From Methylorubrum populi (lineage in GTDB: Bacteria > Pseudomonadota > Alphaproteobacteria > Rhizobiales > Beijerinckiaceae), in NCBI RefSeq assembly GCF_002355515.1, contig NZ_AP014809.1:3124501-3188500 (forward strand): a stretch of DNA of 64,000 nucleotides, given 5' to 3'. Shown here piece after piece: positions 48,344-57,051 of the stretch. A program made the translations under genes and the position numbers. Under the pieces are notes generated by a model that searched no databases, was not told where the DNA came from, and worked only from the letters and a program-made list of their open reading frames with translations. The stretch's first letter is position 1. Each line of letters starts with the position of its first letter.

Positions 48344-49747
48344 TCAGGCGCGGCGCTGTGCCACCATGCGCAACCCGTCCTTCGGCCGCAGCGTCACGCG
48401 GTGGAGCGGCGTCACCGGCGGGTGGTCCGCGGGCAGGGTGAGCCGCACCGCCCGCGCGACCTGGGCGAGCAGCAGCGTCGCCTCCTGCACCGAGAAGCTC
48501 TGACCGATGCAGATCCGCGGGCCCGCCCCGAACGGCAGGTAGGCGAAGCGCTCGATCGAATCCCGGGCGCTGCCGAAGAAGCGTTCGGGCATGAAGGCGT
48601 CCGGTTCGTCCCACAGCTTGCGGTGCCGGTGCATCACCCAGGGTGCGATGATGACGGTCGAGTTGCGGGGGATCTTCACGCGCCCGACCCGGTCCTCGCG
48701 CAGCGCTTGGCGGCTCAGGAACGGCACCGGCGGGAAGAGCCGCATCGTCTCCTCCATCACCGCCTTGGTGAAGGGCAACCGGTCGAGGCTCAGCGCGCCC
48801 TCCAATCCCGCGGCGGCATCGGCTTCCGCCTCGACACGGGCGCGGGCCGCCTCGTCCTGCGACAGGCAGTAGAGCGCCCAGGTCAGCGCGTTGGCCGTGG
48901 TCTCGTGGCCGGCGGCGATGAAGGTGACGATGTTGGCCTTCACCTCGATGTCGGAGAGGCCGCGGCCCGTCTCCGGATCCTGGGCGGCCAGCAGCAGGGT
49001 CATCAGATCGTGGGGCGCCTCGCCGCGGGCGAGCGCCGCCTTACGCTGCTCCAGCAGCGTGTCCACCACTTCGGCGAAGAAGCGCAGCGCCGGCCGCGCG
49101 CGCAGGCGGCCGAGCCGCGGCACGAAGGCGGGAAAGCCGAACACGTCCAGCGGATCGATCGGCCCGATCGATTCGAGCAGCCGCGTGATGGCGCGTCCGA
49201 GCGCGTCGGGATCGCCGGGCAGCCCTTGGGTGAAGATCGTCCGCTCCAGCACGTCGAGGGTGGCGCGGGTCATCTCGAGGGCGATATCGACGGTAGCGCC
49301 GTCGCGCCGCGCCAGCCGCCGGCCGAGCCGCGCCCCGGCCGCATCCATCTGTGAAACGAAGCCCGCCACATGGCGTGCGGAAAAGATCGGCGCGAGCGTG
49401 CGCCGCTGCAGGCGCCACTCGTCGCCCTCCGCGGTCAGCAGGCCGTTACCGAGTCCCGGCGCCAGAACCCGCTTCTGCAGGTCGTCCTTGCGGTAGTTTG
49501 CGGCCCGTTCGACCAGCAGGTAACGCACGAGGGCCGGATCGCTGACGACGGTGACGCGGCCCATCGCCGTCTCGCCAGCGACAACGAATTCCTCGAAATG
49601 GGCGTCCATCCAGGTGGCGATCGGATTCTCGCGCACCTTTTTCAGGAAGGCGAACAAGCCGAGCGGCTGGGTCAGCGGCGGCGGCACCTTGGGGCGGAAC
49701 GGACCGGCCTCCGTGGTGGTGGCCGGGCGGGACGTCAGATCCAGCAT
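48344..49747 (-). CDS. Cytochrome P450
   Basis: The 467-residue heme monooxygenase shows the I-helix oxygen-binding motif AGHETTANAL, the K-helix EETMRLFPP (ExxR), PERF in the meander and the heme-ligand loop FGAGPRICIG with the cysteine thiolate. Length and ETLR-like pattern resemble fatty-acid or terpene hydroxylases of the CYP4/CYP1000-like bacterial groups, but the substrate is unknown. No ferredoxin or reductase gene is adjacent. The ATG at 49747 starts the core; the longer frame from 49921 is not supported. Confidence 0.9.
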   Translation of the reverse strand: MLDLTSRPATTTEAGPFRPKVPPPLTQPLGLFAFLKKVRENPIATWMDAHFEEFVVAGETAMGRVTVVSDPALVRYLLVERAANYRKDDLQKRVLAPGLGNGLLTAEGDEWRLQRRTLAPIFSARHVAGFVSQMDAAGARLGRRLARRDGATVDIALEMTRATLDVLERTIFTQGLPGDPDALGRAITRLLESIGPIDPLDVFGFPAFVPRLGRLRARPALRFFAEVVDTLLEQRKAALARGEAPHDLMTLLLAAQDPETGRGLSDIEVKANIVTFIAAGHETTANALTWALYCLSQDEAARARVEAEADAAAGLEGALSLDRLPFTKAVMEETMRLFPPVPFLSRQALREDRVGRVKIPRNSTVIIAPWVMHRHRKLWDEPDAFMPERFFGSARDSIERFAYLPFGAGPRICIGQSFSVQEATLLLAQVARAVRLTLPADHPPVTPLHRVTLRPKDGLRMVAQRRA

Positions 49748-49871
49748 GGAGACGGAAAAACCTCGGCGGTAACGGAGTGTGCAATGCGTCATTCCCCGTT
49801 CCGGGTCGGCATCGCGCTCGGCATCATGCTTCGTTAAGTAGGGCCGCATCCGAGCCAACGAAGAGGCCACG

Positions 49872-51290
49872 ATGTCGCCGCAAGAGACTGCCGCCGTCGA
49901 GACGCGCACCGAGTCCGACACTTTCGGCCCGATCGAGGTGCCCGCCCACCGCTATTGGGGGGCCCAGACGCAGCGCTCGATCCAGAATTTCAAGATCGGC
50001 ACCGAGCACCAGCCGGCGCCGCTCGTGCACGCACTCGGCATCGTCAAGCAGGCCGCGGCCCTGGTGAACAAGGATCTCGGCGGCCTCGATCCCAAGATCG
50101 CCGATGCCATCGCCGAATCGGCGGCTGAGGTTGTCGCCGGCAAGCACGACGACGAGTTCCCGCTTGTGGTCTGGCAGACCGGTTCGGGCACGCAGTCCAA
50201 CATGAACGCCAACGAGGTGATCGCGAGCCTCGCCAACGAGCGGCTCGGGGGCAAGCGCGGCGGCAAGTCGCCGGTTCATCCGAACGATCATTGCAACCGC
50301 GGCCAGTCCTCGAACGACACCTTCCCCACGGCGATGCATATCGCGGCCGCCCGCGAGGTGCAGGAGCGGCTGCTGCCGGCGCTCTCCCACCTGCACGCGG
50401 CGCTTGATGCCAAGGCCAAGGAATTCGACAGCATCGTCAAGATCGGCCGCACCCACCTGCAGGATGCGACCCCGGTCTCGCTGGGCCAGGAATTCTCGGG
50501 CTACGCCGCGCAGGTCGCCCTCGGCGGCGCCCGCATCGCCGCGACGCTTCCCGGCGTGCTGGCGCTGGCGCAGGGCGGCACCGCCGTCGGTACCGGCCTC
50601 AACGCGCATCCGGAATTCGCGGAGCGGTTCGCGGCCAAGGTCGCCGAACTGACCGGGCTGCCCTTCACCTCGGCCGAGAACAAGTTCGAGGCGCTCGCGA
50701 CCCACGACGCTCTCGTCTTCCTTCAGGGCGCGCTCACGGCGCTCGCCTCGGGTCTGTTCAAGATCGCCAACGACATCCGCCTGCTGGGCTCCGGCCCGCG
50801 TTCGGGCCTCGGCGAACTGTCGCTTCCGGAGAACGAGCCCGGCTCCTCGATCATGCCGGGCAAGGTCAATCCGACCCAGTGCGAGGCGCTGACCATGGTC
50901 TGCGCGCAGGTCGTCGGCAACGGCACCACGGTGAGCTTTGCCGGCAGCCAAGGCCATTTCGAGCTCAACGTGTTCAAGCCGGTGATCGCCAACGCGGTGC
51001 TGCAATCGGTGCGGCTGCTCGCCGACGCCTCGGTCAGCTTCACCGACAACTGCGTCGTCGGCATCAAGGCCAACACCGACCGGATCAGCGACCTGATGAG
51101 CCGCTCGCTCATGCTGGTGACGGCGCTGGCGCCCTCGATCGGCTACGACAAGGCCGCCGAGATCGCCAAGACCGCCCACAAGAACGGCACCACCTTGAAG
51201 GAGGAGGCGCTGCGGCTCGGCTACGTCACGGAAGAGGAGTTCGAGCGGGTCGTGCGCCCCGAAACCATGCTGGCGCCGAGCGCGGAATAA
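49872..51290 (+). CDS. fumC: Class II fumarate hydratase
   Basis: FumC interconverts fumarate and malate without iron. The 472-residue product has [15 protein letters not shown] N-terminus, the signature [16 protein letters not shown] and active-site segments [14 protein letters not shown] and [23 protein letters not shown] lies upstream of the ATG. It is divergent from the P450 gene and followed by the small DUF4169 gene. Confidence 0.96.
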   Translation: MSPQETAAVETRTESDTFGPIEVPAHRYWGAQTQRSIQNFKIGTEHQPAPLVHALGIVKQAAALVNKDLGGLDPKIADAIAESAAEVVAGKHDDEFPLVVWQTGSGTQSNMNANEVIASLANERLGGKRGGKSPVHPNDHCNRGQSSNDTFPTAMHIAAAREVQERLLPALSHLHAALDAKAKEFDSIVKIGRTHLQDATPVSLGQEFSGYAAQVALGGARIAATLPGVLALAQGGTAVGTGLNAHPEFAERFAAKVAELTGLPFTSAENKFEALATHDALVFLQGALTALASGLFKIANDIRLLGSGPRSGLGELSLPENEPGSSIMPGKVNPTQCEALTMVCAQVVGNGTTVSFAGSQGHFELNVFKPVIANAVLQSVRLLADASVSFTDNCVVGIKANTDRISDLMSRSLMLVTALAPSIGYDKAAEIAKTAHKNGTTLKEEALRLGYVTEEEFERVVRPETMLAPSAE

Positions 51291-51350
51291 GCGCTAGTCT
51301 CGCTTCCCGGCGCGGGCTCACCGCGCCGGGTCGTCGAGAGGGCTGACGCG

Positions 51351-51539
51351 ATGGCCGAGATCATCAACCTGCGCCAGGTGCGCAAGGACCGTGAGAAGGC
51401 GGCGAAACAGGCCAAGGCCGCGGAGAACCGCGTTCTGTTCGGCCGACCGAAGAAAGCGAAGACGCTGGCCGAGACGCGCAAGGCGATCGAGCAGGCCCGC
51501 CACGAGGCGCACCGCCTCGCCGAACCTGACAAGGACTGA
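51351..51539 (+). CDS. DUF4169 family protein
   Basis: The 62-residue basic protein matches the DUF4169 pattern, opening MAEIINLRQVRKDREKAAKQ and containing NRVLFGRPKKAK. It is helical and rich in Lys, Arg and Ala. The family is largely alphaproteobacterial and uncharacterised. It is often found beside fumC and a ribbon-helix-helix gene, as here, which suggests one transcription unit. Confidence 0.85.
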   Translation: MAEIINLRQVRKDREKAAKQAKAAENRVLFGRPKKAKTLAETRKAIEQARHEAHRLAEPDKD

Positions 51540-51547
51540 CGCTGGGA

Positions 51548-51859
51548 ATGACGCGGGCGCCCGCGCGGGAACACGCGAAACGCTCGGTCATGATCGCCGG
51601 CCATCGCACCAGCGTGTCGCTCGAGACGGAGTTCTGGAGCGCGCTGCAGGACATCGCGCGAGCCCGCGGACAGTCGGTGCAGGCGCTGATCGGCGCAATC
51701 GATTCCGCCCGCGGGGAGCGCAACCTCTCCTCAGCGATCCGTGTGTTCGTACTCGGCGCCTTTCGCGGCGCCTCTGAGCCCTCAAAGAGCCCCCTCGCGG
51801 ATTGCGCCGGGATCGGCCAGGGCGTGCAGGAGCCCAGCGGCGGAATGGGCGAAGCGTAG
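51548..51859 (+). CDS. Ribbon-helix-helix domain protein
   Basis: The 103-residue protein carries a ribbon-helix-helix DNA-binding motif in GHRTSVSLETEFWSALQDIARARGQSVQALIGAID (about residues 18-52), of the RHH_4 type. The start may be ATG 51548 or ATG 51590, the latter giving the usual core length. Its last 78 bases run antisense to the end of the mmcB gene, and the C-terminal tail there looks unconserved. It is probably a small transcription factor following DUF4169. Confidence 0.75.
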   Translation: MTRAPAREHAKRSVMIAGHRTSVSLETEFWSALQDIARARGQSVQALIGAIDSARGERNLSSAIRVFVLGAFRGASEPSKSPLADCAGIGQGVQEPSGGMGEA

Positions 51860-52267
51860 GGTCACCGCCTTGCGCCGCGCCGGGCTGAGCGGATGGTCCG
51901 GCGGCTCGCGCAGGATCGCCGCGCCGAAGGAATCGGCGACGATGAGGCCGCATTCCTCCGGGATCAGCGACTCCGGCACGGTCTCGGGGATCGCGAAGAA
52001 GAAGCGATCGCAATAGTCGCGGTAATCCGGCCATTTCCGGTCGGCGCGGAAGTCGGCCACGCTCGACTTGATCTCGATGATGGTCAGCCGGCCCGCCCCG
52101 CACAGGGCGATCACGTCGGCCCGGCGTCCGTTGGCGAGGGAGAATTCGGGAAGGCTCACGCAGCCCATCTCGGCGAGCAGACGCCGCACCCCGCGCTGGA
52201 TGTTGAGTGCGGTCGGCGACTGGCGGCGATCGGGCGGCAGGATGATGTTGGCAAGGGCTGTGGACAT
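51782..52267 (-). CDS. mmcB: MmcB family DNA repair-associated protein
   Basis: MmcB is an alphaproteobacterial protein linked to DNA damage responses, with a nuclease-like fold. The 161-residue product contains NIQRGVRRLLAEMGCVSLPEFSLANGRRADVIAL, then LTIIEIKSSVADFRADRKWPDYRDYCD, a PD-(D/E)xK-like arrangement (D, then E-x-K). The ATG at 52267 is used. The 3' end overlaps the RHH gene on the other strand by 78 bases. Confidence 0.85.
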   Translation of the reverse strand: MSTALANIILPPDRRQSPTALNIQRGVRRLLAEMGCVSLPEFSLANGRRADVIALCGAGRLTIIEIKSSVADFRADRKWPDYRDYCDRFFFAIPETVPESLIPEECGLIVADSFGAAILREPPDHPLSPARRKAVTLRFAHSAAGLLHALADPGAIREGAL

Positions 52268-52351
52268 GCCGGGCTGGTGGCTTGTGGATGCGGCCGAATC
52301 GAGTCCGCGCATCCTGCCAGCGGGATCACGCCAGTGTCACTGGCCGCTTTG

Positions 52352-53131
52352 TCACAGCGCGAGAGCCGCCCGGATCGCGTCGAAACCATCCGTCAGCGCC
52401 GCCGGCCCCGGCTGGAGGATCAGCGGCGACTTGATCTCGTGGATGCGCCCCGCCGCCACTGCCGGGATGCGCGCCCAGCCGGGGCGGGCGCGGATGCGCT
52501 CGACATTGACGCGCTTGCCGCACCAGGAGGCGAGGATCACGTCGGGTGCCGCTGCGATCACCTGCTCGGCGGTGACGATCCGGTCCTTTGCCGCCTGTTG
52601 CCGGCTCAGATGCGGAAAGACGTCCTGACCGCCGGCATGGCCGATCAGGTCGGAGACCCAGCCGATCCCGGAGATCATCGGCTCGTCCCATTCCTCGAAA
52701 TAGACCTTGAGCCGCGGCCTGCCCGCGCTCTCGGCGGCGACCTGGGCGAGGCGATCCTCGTAGGAGCGCGCCAGCGCCTCAGCCCGATCCGCCGCGCCGA
52801 CCAGTGCGCCGAGCGTGCGGATCATCGCGAGGCACCCGGCCATGTCGCGCTGGTTGAACAGGTGGACCGCCACGCCCGCCCGGGCGAGATTGGCGACGAT
52901 CTCCGCCTGGAGATCGGAGAAGGCGAGGACGAGGTCGGGGTCGAGGGCGAGGATCTTGGGCAGGTCCGCGCTGGTGAAGGCCGAGACCCGCGGCTTCTCC
53001 CGCCGCACCTGCGGCGGGCGCACGGCGTAGCCCGAGACGCCGACGATCCGGCGATCCTCGCCCAGCAGATAGAGCGTCTCGACGGTCTCCTCGGTGAGGC
53101 AGACGATGCGTTCGGGCGGGAAGCGGCGCAT
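52352..53131 (-). CDS. BtuF-like substrate-binding protein without signal peptide
   Basis: The 259-residue protein has the helical-backbone periplasmic-binding fold of vitamin B12/iron-siderophore carriers: RIVCLTEETVETLYLLGEDRRIVGVSGYA, KILALDPDLVLAFSDLQAEIV and RIVTAEQVIAAAPDVILASWCGKRVN. It begins directly with the mature domain and shows no signal peptide or lipobox, so as read it is cytoplasmic. No BtuC or BtuD gene is adjacent. Six bases separate it from the upstream DedA gene, suggesting one operon. Confidence 0.75.
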   Translation of the reverse strand: MRRFPPERIVCLTEETVETLYLLGEDRRIVGVSGYAVRPPQVRREKPRVSAFTSADLPKILALDPDLVLAFSDLQAEIVANLARAGVAVHLFNQRDMAGCLAMIRTLGALVGAADRAEALARSYEDRLAQVAAESAGRPRLKVYFEEWDEPMISGIGWVSDLIGHAGGQDVFPHLSRQQAAKDRIVTAEQVIAAAPDVILASWCGKRVNVERIRARPGWARIPAVAAGRIHEIKSPLILQPGPAALTDGFDAIRAALAL

Positions 53132-53137
53132 GGCGTG

Positions 53138-53659
53138 TCAGTAGTGCAGCCAGCTCAACAAGCCCGCGCCGGGGGCGAGCAGCACGAAGGCCCAGACGAA
53201 GGCCGAACTCCAGTTCGCGAGTTGGAACGGGATGCGGCGCAGGCCGAAGCTCCCGGCGACCAGCGGCACCACCGCCCGCGCCGGCCCGATGAAGCGGCCG
53301 ATGACGATGGCCCCCGCCCCCCAGCGCCGCAGGAAGGCTTCCGCCTTGGTCGTCATCTCCGGGTGCCGGCTCATCGGCCAGAGGCGCTTCACGCCGTCCT
53401 TGTAGTAGAAGCCGACCTCGTAGGAGACCCAGTCCCCGAGCCCGGCGCCGATCCCGGCGCCGATCACCATCGGCCAGAACGGCAGGTCGCTGCCGCCGAT
53501 CAGCGCGCCGATGCCGAGCAGGATCGCGGTAGCCGGCACCAGCAGCGACAGCACCGCGAGCGACTCGCAGAAGGCGATTACGCCGGTCACGACAGGCGCC
53601 CAGGCCTTGTAGGTCTCGACGAAGGTGAGGATGGACTGGCGTGCGGCGTCGAAATCCAT
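53138..53659 (-). CDS. DedA family membrane protein
   Basis: DedA/SNARE-associated proteins are inner-membrane proteins, some of which flip undecaprenyl phosphate or phospholipids. The 173-residue product has the DedA motif FCESLAVLSLLVPATAILLG, GLGDWVSYEVGFYYKDG and IGRFIGPARAVVPLVAGSFG, with several hydrophobic segments. ATG 53659 has GGAG upstream; GTG 53665 is an alternative. It is upstream of the BtuF-like gene. Confidence 0.88.
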   Translation of the reverse strand: MDFDAARQSILTFVETYKAWAPVVTGVIAFCESLAVLSLLVPATAILLGIGALIGGSDLPFWPMVIGAGIGAGLGDWVSYEVGFYYKDGVKRLWPMSRHPEMTTKAEAFLRRWGAGAIVIGRFIGPARAVVPLVAGSFGLRRIPFQLANWSSAFVWAFVLLAPGAGLLSWLHY

Positions 53660-53775
53660 ACTCACTCCGGAGGCGGGTCGTGTCGGGCTGAGCCGTAACG
53701 CATCGCCGCATCGATCGGATGCGCGCGGTCGCGGGCCGCGCTATCACGGCGCGGAAATGCGGATACCGGAGCACC

Positions 53776-54627
53776 ATGAAGGTTCTGTCGATCCAGTCGC
53801 ACGTCGCCTACGGTCATGTCGGGAATTCGTCCGCCGTCTTCCCGATGCAGCGTCTCGGCGTCGAGGTCTGGCCGGTCCACACGGTGCAGTTCTCCAACCA
53901 CACCGGCTACGGAGAGTGGCGCGGGCGCGTCTTCGACGGGCCGGCGGTGGAGGAGGTGGTGCAGGGCGTGGCCGAGCGCGGTGCGTTGAAGGACTGCGAC
54001 GCGGTGCTCTCCGGCTATATGGGCTCGGCCGATATCGGCACCGCGATACTTCGGGCGGTGGCCGCCGTGCGGGCGGCCAATCGCGAGGCGCTGTATTGCT
54101 GCGATCCAGTGATCGGCGACACCTATTCCGGCGTCTATGTCCGCCCCGGCATCGCCGACTTCATGCGATCTCAGGCGGTGCCGGCGGCCGACATCCTCAC
54201 GCCGAACCAGTTCGAACTCGACCTGATCTCGGACGCCCCGAGCGACACGCTGGAGGCGGCCAAGCGCGCCGCCGCCTCGGTGCAGGCGCTGGGGCCGCGG
54301 GTGCTGCTCGTCACCTCGCTCACCACCGCCGAGACGCCGCCGGACGCAATCGACATGATGGCGGCGGAGGGCGGGGCGTTCTGGCGGGTGCGCACGCCCC
54401 GGCTCGACCTGAAAGCGGTGTCGGGGGCGGGCGATGCGGTCGCCGCGCTCTATCTCGTTCATTACCTGCGCACTCGCTCGGCGGCCCTGGCGCTCGGCAT
54501 GGCGGCGGCCTCGATCCACGGCCTGCTGCGGCGGACCGCCGAGGCCGGCTCGGAGGAACTAGTGACCGTCGCCGCCCAGGACGAGTTCGTCACGCCGAGC
54601 ACGGCGTTTCCGGTCGAGAGCGTCTGA
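53776..54627 (+). CDS. pdxY: Pyridoxal kinase PdxY
   Basis: PdxY phosphorylates pyridoxal in vitamin B6 salvage. The 283-residue ribokinase-fold product shows SIQSHVAYGHVGNSSAVFPMQRLG, CDPVIGD, TPNQFELDLISD and the anion-hole motif SGAGDAVAALYL with the catalytic Asp. CGGAG lies upstream of the ATG at 53776. The PhzF gene follows 18 bases after the stop. Confidence 0.94.
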   Translation: MKVLSIQSHVAYGHVGNSSAVFPMQRLGVEVWPVHTVQFSNHTGYGEWRGRVFDGPAVEEVVQGVAERGALKDCDAVLSGYMGSADIGTAILRAVAAVRAANREALYCCDPVIGDTYSGVYVRPGIADFMRSQAVPAADILTPNQFELDLISDAPSDTLEAAKRAAASVQALGPRVLLVTSLTTAETPPDAIDMMAAEGGAFWRVRTPRLDLKAVSGAGDAVAALYLVHYLRTRSAALALGMAAASIHGLLRRTAEAGSEELVTVAAQDEFVTPSTAFPVESV

Positions 54628-54645
54628 CGCTGTAAAGGAGCCGTG

Positions 54646-55575
54646 ATGCTGGAACGCCGCTTCGCCACCCTCGACGTGTTCACCGACACGCCGCTCGCCG
54701 GAAACCCGCTCGCGGTGGTGCTCGACGCCGAAGGGCTCGACGATGCGGCGATGCAGGCCGTCGCCCGCGAGTTCAACCTGTCGGAGACGGTCTTCGTCCT
54801 GCCGCCGGAGGAGCCGCGCCACCGGGCGCGCCTGCGCATCTTCACGCCCGCCCGCGAACTCCCCTTCGCCGGCCATCCGACCGTCGGCACGGCGGTGCTT
54901 CTCGCCCTGCGCGACCGGGCCGAGCGGCAGGCGGTGGGTCTGGCCGATGCCGCCGCCTTCGGGCTCGAGGAGGGGATCGGCATCGTCTCCTGCGTCGTCG
55001 AGGCGGCCGAGGACGGCCGCAGCGCCCGCGCCCGTTTCAAGCTACCCGTCCTGCCGACCTATCTCGGCGAAGCCCGGCCGAACGACGCTCTCGCCGCGGC
55101 CCTGGGTGTGAAGCCGAACGAGATCGGCTTCAATCGCCATCAGCCGAGCCGCCACGGCGCCGGCCCCCTCTTCACCTTCGTGCCTCTGGCGTCCACCGAG
55201 GCGCTGACGCGGGCCCGGCTCGATGCCGCCCGGTTCGAGCGCCTGTTCCCGCAGGCGCAGGCAGACGCGCTCTACCTCTACGCCCTCGACCCGGTAGGGC
55301 TCGGGCATCGCTACCAGGCGCGGATGTTCGCGCCGCATCTCGGGGTCGCCGAAGACCCGGCGACGGGCAGCGCCGCCGCGGCCTTCGCGGGCGTGCTGAT
55401 GCAGTTCGAGCCATTGGGGGAGGGCACCCACGACGTGGTGATCCGCCAGGGCGCCGCCATGGGCCGGCCGAGCACAATCGACCTCCAGCTCGTCATCGGT
55501 GAGGGCGCGCTGCGTTCCGTCGAGATCGGCGGGCAGGCGGTGGTGGTGAGCGAGGGCGTGCTGCGTGTCGGTTGA
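54646..55575 (+). CDS. PhzF family isomerase/epimerase
   Basis: The 309-residue protein has the duplicated diaminopimelate epimerase-like fold of the PhzF family. It opens RFATLDVFTDTPLAGNPLAVV with the NPLAV motif, carries ARELPFAGHPTVGTA (GHPT motif) in the first half and EDPATGSAAAAF in the second. The natural substrate is usually unknown outside phenazine producers, and no phenazine genes are here. AAAGGAG precedes the ATG. It overlaps the NUDIX gene by 11 bases. Confidence 0.92.
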   Translation: MLERRFATLDVFTDTPLAGNPLAVVLDAEGLDDAAMQAVAREFNLSETVFVLPPEEPRHRARLRIFTPARELPFAGHPTVGTAVLLALRDRAERQAVGLADAAAFGLEEGIGIVSCVVEAAEDGRSARARFKLPVLPTYLGEARPNDALAAALGVKPNEIGFNRHQPSRHGAGPLFTFVPLASTEALTRARLDAARFERLFPQAQADALYLYALDPVGLGHRYQARMFAPHLGVAEDPATGSAAAAFAGVLMQFEPLGEGTHDVVIRQGAAMGRPSTIDLQLVIGEGALRSVEIGGQAVVVSEGVLRVG

Positions 55576-56296
55576 GATCGCGGGCGACGCCGCCCCCGGC
55601 TTCAGCATCACGCCGCTCCGGCGCGTCTCCGCCCGGCGTGTCGAGCACGACTGGTCCTGGATGCGGGACAATGCGGAGGCGATCGACCGCAACTGGGAGC
55701 AGCGCAAGGCGAAGACGCCGAGCCTGTTCGACGGGCCGGTCTATCTCGCCAGCGGCTGCGCCATCGCGGAGGATGCCTGCGAGGCGAGTCTGTTCGAGGT
55801 GCGCTACTCGCGCTTCATCGCCTTCCGCGACGCGGGCGTGCCGGATGCCCTGGTGGCCAACGCCTTCGCGGCGATCGTCCCGCATAGCCGCGACGGGGCG
55901 GTGCTGCTCGGCATGATGGGCCCCCACACCGCCAATGCCGGCCAGATCTACTTCCCCTGCGGCACGCCCGATCCGGGCGACCTGCGCGAGGACGGCACCG
56001 TCGATCTCGCCGGCAGCGCGGAACGCGAGTTTCTGGAGGAGACCGGCCTGACCCTGCCCGAGGGGGCGGAGGAGGAATGGGTGCTCCTGCGCGGCGACGG
56101 CCAGCTCGCCTTCCTGCGCCCCGTCCGCTTCGACAGCGACGCCGAGTCGCTGAAGGCCCGCATCGAGGCGCATCGCGGCCACGAGGACGAGCCGGAGCTC
56201 GCCCGCAGCGTGATCGTCCGCTCGCGGGCCGAGATCGACGCCGCCCGGATGCCGGGCTTCGTCCAGGCCTATCTTGCGAGCGTCTTTCCGGCGTGA
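55565..56296 (+). CDS. NUDIX hydrolase
   Basis: The 243-residue protein contains a NUDIX domain in its second half, with the box core REFLEETGL at about residues 140-148. The first conserved Glu of the box is not in its usual place; DLAGSAE precedes the REFLEE, a variant known in some NUDIX subfamilies. The N-terminal half (about 1-95) is a separate region seen in this subgroup. The GTG start overlaps the PhzF stop, so pdxY, phzF-like and nudix form a likely operon. The substrate is unknown. Confidence 0.8.
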   Translation: MSVEIAGDAAPGFSITPLRRVSARRVEHDWSWMRDNAEAIDRNWEQRKAKTPSLFDGPVYLASGCAIAEDACEASLFEVRYSRFIAFRDAGVPDALVANAFAAIVPHSRDGAVLLGMMGPHTANAGQIYFPCGTPDPGDLREDGTVDLAGSAEREFLEETGLTLPEGAEEEWVLLRGDGQLAFLRPVRFDSDAESLKARIEAHRGHEDEPELARSVIVRSRAEIDAARMPGFVQAYLASVFPA

Positions 56297-56305
56297 GGCC
56301 GGACC

Positions 56306-56638
56306 TCAGCGGTAGCCGTAGCGGGCCTTGGCCGCCGCGAGCAGGCTCATCGCCTCGCCCTCGCGGCCGGCGGAGCAGGCCGCCTCCGCCTTGGACAGGT
56401 CGGCGCTGAAGCGCGTGCCGACCGGCGCGGAGAGATCGCCCGTCTTCACGTCGGTCGCGACGATGGCCTGGGTGCGCGCGACGCTCGGGCCGCAGCCGGT
56501 GCCGGTCGGCAGGGGCGCGACGGCAGCGGCGGGCGCGGTAGCGACAGGTGCGACCGGGGGCGGCGCGCTCGACTGGCAGGCGCTCAGGGTGCAGCCGAAG
56601 GCGGCGATCAGGACGGCTCGGGAAAGCGGCGCGGGCAC
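56306..56638 (-). CDS. Putative small lipoprotein
   Basis: The 110-residue product has a signal peptide with lipobox LSAC (cysteine at about residue 21), an Ala/Pro-rich stretch and a helical C-terminal domain ending AMSLLAAAKARYGYR. Two further cysteines (TGCGPS and AACSAG) may form a disulfide. The start is GTG with GGAGAG upstream. It is convergent with the NUDIX gene. The role is unknown. Confidence 0.7.
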   Translation of the reverse strand: MPAPLSRAVLIAAFGCTLSACQSSAPPPVAPVATAPAAAVAPLPTGTGCGPSVARTQAIVATDVKTGDLSAPVGTRFSADLSKAEAACSAGREGEAMSLLAAAKARYGYR

Positions 56639-56831
56639 GACAGGTCTCTCCGGTCATGAGAGGGCTAAGTTCGGTGCAGCCAAGCTTGGCCGCAGGGTTG
56701 TGCGCCGGGTGGGATGAAACGGTCAATCGCAGGTCTGCCCCGCGCTTGTCACGATCCCCGCCAATCGGTACAGAACGCCACCCTGGTCGCAGGCGGTTTG
56801 CCGGCGAGTCAGCCTCTCAGGAGAATCGAGC

Positions 56832-56933
56832 GTGGCCCCTGGCCGCCCCGTGCAGACGAATGACGGTGCCGCTTTCGCGGCCGCGTCGTCCTGCGCGCTC
56901 ATTCTCGTAGGCCTGCTTCTTAGCCGCCCCTGA
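56832..56933 (+). CDS. Candidate leucine-rich leader peptide of leuA
   Basis: A GTG start with AGGAG eight bases upstream opens a 33-residue frame that ends CALILVGLLLSRP and a stop, with five Leu, one Ile and one Val in eight residues. The stop codon lies in CCCCTGAG (56927-56934), which is perfectly complementary to CTCAGGGG at 56962-56969. A leucine-rich peptide with its stop inside a hairpin, just upstream of leuA, is the layout of a translation-dependent attenuator. Confidence 0.6.
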   Translation: MAPGRPVQTNDGAAFAAASSCALILVGLLLSRP

Positions 56934-56969
56934 GGGCCGTCCGGGCGCGACCGCCTGGGCTCTCAGGGG
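56927..56969 (+). promoter_or_regulatory. Hairpin straddling the leu leader stop codon
   Basis: An 8-bp perfect stem (CCCCTGAG/CTCAGGGG) with a 27-base loop contains the leader stop. A second short hairpin (CCGGAA/TTCCGG) lies near 57000. No T run follows, so regulation may act through ribosome access or Rho rather than classic termination. Confidence 0.5.
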
Positions 56970-57051
56970 GTGCCGCTCGTCCACCGGAAGACAGGTTTTC
57001 CGGCGCCGCTCCCGAGGAGTCGAGCGCGCCGGCTGCGAGGAATGAAGACCC

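Noticed and set aside
49824..51179. 451-codon minus-strand frame opposite fumC
   Set aside because: It is a shadow; the plus strand carries the full fumarase signature.
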